Assembly: GCA_025603075.1 (NCBI GenBank)
Contig: MU626334.1
Location: forward strand, 28,921-92,920
Direction: 5' to 3'
Origin: Neoconidiobolus thromboides FSU 785
Taxonomy: Eukaryota > Entomophthoromycota > Entomophthoromycetes > Entomophthorales > Neoconidiobolaceae
Length of the DNA: 64,000 nucleotides
Shown here one piece after another: positions 62,433 to 64,000 of the stretch. Numbering within the stretch: position 1 is the first letter of the stretch; the number at the start of each line of letters is the position of its first letter. The translations under genes were made by a program, and so were the position numbers. Below the pieces are notes generated by a model, which saw only the letters and a list, made by a program, of their open reading frames with translations, did not search any database and was not told the origin of the DNA.

Positions 62433-63241
62433 AACAGCTTATTTATTCTATTATTTTTTATAATATTAATGTTAATATTGGAATTTGTATTATTTAATTA
62501 TTAGATTTTAATCTTAATGTATCTTAAATGTTCATCTCCCCTAAATTTTCATTATTCTTAAATAAAAATATGTATTAAATTATTACTATATGGGGATGTA
62601 TTTTTGTGTTTAAGAATTTTACTAACAAATTTTCCACTCAAATAGCGCTTAAAAAATAGAGAGAGTAATGAAACTAAAATAACATTCCCATATGTATTTT
62701 TCATTTTAATTTCTTATTTTTTCAAATGATAAATTTTTATAAATTTCTTGTATTACTATTTTATTAGACTTAACTTTGATTATCTTGTATCAATCAAGTT
62801 CCCTGTTTTAACAAGAGAATTTTAAACCTTAATATATTAACCTATAAGACTCAAATCAAGTGGTAAGTCCAATGATTTGGATAATTTTAAATTTGACCAT
62901 TTTATGAAAATATAAAGGATAAATTTATTATAAAATTTCAAGGATATGAATTCAAGCTTTCCTTAGTTTAATTAAATTTATAAAAATGACCAAGATAATC
63001 AATTAACCCATCCCATAAGAATCAAATCATTTACTTAATATATCAAATACCATTATATAATTTGATTATATCGATCCATAGTGATATTATTGGCTATAGC
63101 TCCTAAGCTTACAATTACCGAAAATTCAATAAAATGAAATTTTGTAGAAATTTGAAGGTTTGCCCTTTGCTGGTTTGAAGCAGTAAATTAAGGAACTATA
63201 GTTGTCACTTTGATTTTAGAAATAGATAATTAATACTGATA
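62433..63241. other. Intergenic upstream of eEF3
   Basis: Contains MITE copy 13 about 160 bp upstream of the tRNA-Gln 5' end. The right half must include the eEF3 promoter and 5' UTR. Confidence 0.5.
62592..62689 (-). mobile_element. MITE copy 13
   Basis: 98 bp with ATAT repeats at 62588-62591 and 62690-62693, left end GGGGATG and right end CATTCCC. Confidence 0.9.
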
Positions 63242-64000
63242 ATGGCTAGTACTCTCCATCAAGAACTCTCCAATCTTTCAATTTCAGCTGCTCCAGCTGT
63301 ATCTGAATCTCTTAAAGCCCTTTCTTCCGTTAAAGGTACTGAAGACCTCAAAAAAGCTGCTAATGAAATTGCTGAGTCCATCAAAGCTAATGGCGTTGGT
63401 GCTTTTGCTGCTGATGATCTCCTTGAAAAATTAGACCAAAATACTCTTTCAAAATCATCCGATGTACGTGAAGGTACTCTTTATACTTATACCGCTATTA
63501 TCAATACCGTTGGTCAACCAGCTGAACCATTCATTGTTTCTGTATTAACTAATATCCTCGAATGTCTTTCTGATAAAGTTACTGTTGTTCGTCAAGCTGC
63601 TGATGAAACTGCTAAAGCTCTTATCTCAATCCTTTCTCCAAATTCTGTTAAGGCTATTCTCCCAACTTTATTCGAAGCACTTGAGCTCAACAAGAAATGG
63701 CAAACCAAAGAAGGTTCTCTTAACCTTATTGCTTCTCTTCCAACCATTGCTCATCGTCAAGTACAAGATAACTTAAAAGATATTCTTCCTGTCGTTTCTG
63801 ATGCAATGTGGGATTCTAAACCACAAGTTAAAACTGCTGCTAAAGCTTGTATGACTTCAGTTACTGGATGTGTAGGAAATGGTGATATTGAACCTTTCCT
63901 TCCTCATCTTATTAACTGTATCGCTGATCCAACTCAAGTTCCAGAAACCATTTACAAACTTGGTTCTACCACTTTTGTACGTGCTGTAGAAGCTCCAACT
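63242..64000 (+). CDS. TEF3: Elongation factor 3 (eEF3), 5' part, cut by window edge
   Basis: 253 codons are open from the ATG at 63242 to the end of the window, all in one frame. They cover the N-terminal HEAT-repeat domain: PFIVSVLTNILE, VRQAADETAKAL, LFEALELNKKWQTKEGSLNLI, MWDSKPQVKTAAKACMTSV and CIADPTQVPETIYKLGSTTFV. This is the pattern of fungal eEF3, a ribosome-bound ABC ATPase that releases E-site tRNA. The ABC cassettes lie beyond the window. Codons ending in C or T are preferred, as in the ribosomal protein genes. Confidence 0.93.
   Translation, partial: MASTLHQELSNLSISAAPAVSESLKALSSVKGTEDLKKAANEIAESIKANGVGAFAADDLLEKLDQNTLSKSSDVREGTLYTYTAIINTVGQPAEPFIVSVLTNILECLSDKVTVVRQAADETAKALISILSPNSVKAILPTLFEALELNKKWQTKEGSLNLIASLPTIAHRQVQDNLKDILPVVSDAMWDSKPQVKTAAKACMTSVTGCVGNGDIEPFLPHLINCIADPTQVPETIYKLGSTTFVRAVEAPT

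Noticed and set aside
1-64000. CRISPR arrays, bacterial operons or recent prokaryotic transfer
   Set aside because: No direct-repeat/spacer pattern; genes are spliced and typically fungal throughout.

Overview
This window is fungal nuclear DNA from an AT-rich, intron-containing genome. The fungal assignment rests on an elongation factor 3 gene at the right edge, a Rax2-type cortical landmark protein, a fungal-specific Middle Homology Region protein, an Ssr4-type SWI/SNF-RSC subunit and the riboflavin enzyme lumazine synthase. Introns are mostly about 45-100 nt with GTAAGT/GTAAAT/GTAATT-like donors and TTTAG-like acceptors. Long Asn, Asp and Glu tracts sit in coding sequence. A full SMG1 kinase gene, which yeasts lack, suggests an early-diverging filamentous lineage. 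I cannot name the species.

Layout. 0-6.5 kb: Nem1-like phosphatase (-), an RGS-domain membrane protein (+), and a dead second copy of that RGS gene carrying a transposon-like insertion. 7.4-11 kb: Ssr4-like chromatin-remodelling subunit (-), a small RRM protein (-), and mitochondrial 3-hydroxyacyl-CoA dehydrogenase (+) divergent from the RRM gene. 11-14.8 kb: gene-poor. 14.8-22.8 kb: a 2,623-residue SMG1 kinase whose first exon carries a PABP-binding PAM2 motif. 24.2-32.5 kb: a small secreted Lys-rich protein (-), a 1,489-residue gelsolin/villin-type protein (+), and a deacetylase-fold protein that has lost its catalytic motifs (+). 32.9-33.8 kb: a decayed gene. 35.4-41.5 kb: an MHR protein without a zinc cluster (+) and a 17-exon three-SH3 adaptor (-). 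41.6-48.6 kb: tRNA-Tyr, ribosomal proteins eS27 and eL33, a PQ-loop transporter and RNA polymerase subunit Rpb12. 49.0-50.0 kb: a decayed SUV39-type H3K9 methyltransferase. 50.2-52.4 kb: a cluster of six short inverted-repeat elements. 53.0-64 kb: KDM5-type H3K4 demethylase (+), Rax2 (-), lumazine synthase (+), a USB1-like protein (-), tRNA-Gln (-), and the 5' part of eEF3 (+).

The most coherent repeat signal is one MITE-like family of about 98 bp: 13 copies plus a fragment. Termini are GGGGATG...CATCCCC, and most copies are flanked by a 4-bp direct repeat of the form A-W-W-T. One copy interrupts the RGS paralogue.

Functionally the genes are mostly unlinked housekeeping and regulatory genes, typical of a eukaryotic chromosome: RNA surveillance and processing (SMG1, USB1-like, RRM), translation (eS27, eL33, eEF3, tRNAs), chromatin (Ssr4, KDM5, dead SUV39), and polarity/cytoskeleton (Rax2, gelsolin, SH3 adaptor). 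The most notable observations are the PAM2 motif on SMG1, the USB1-like protein missing a catalytic His, and the dead H3K9 methyltransferase.
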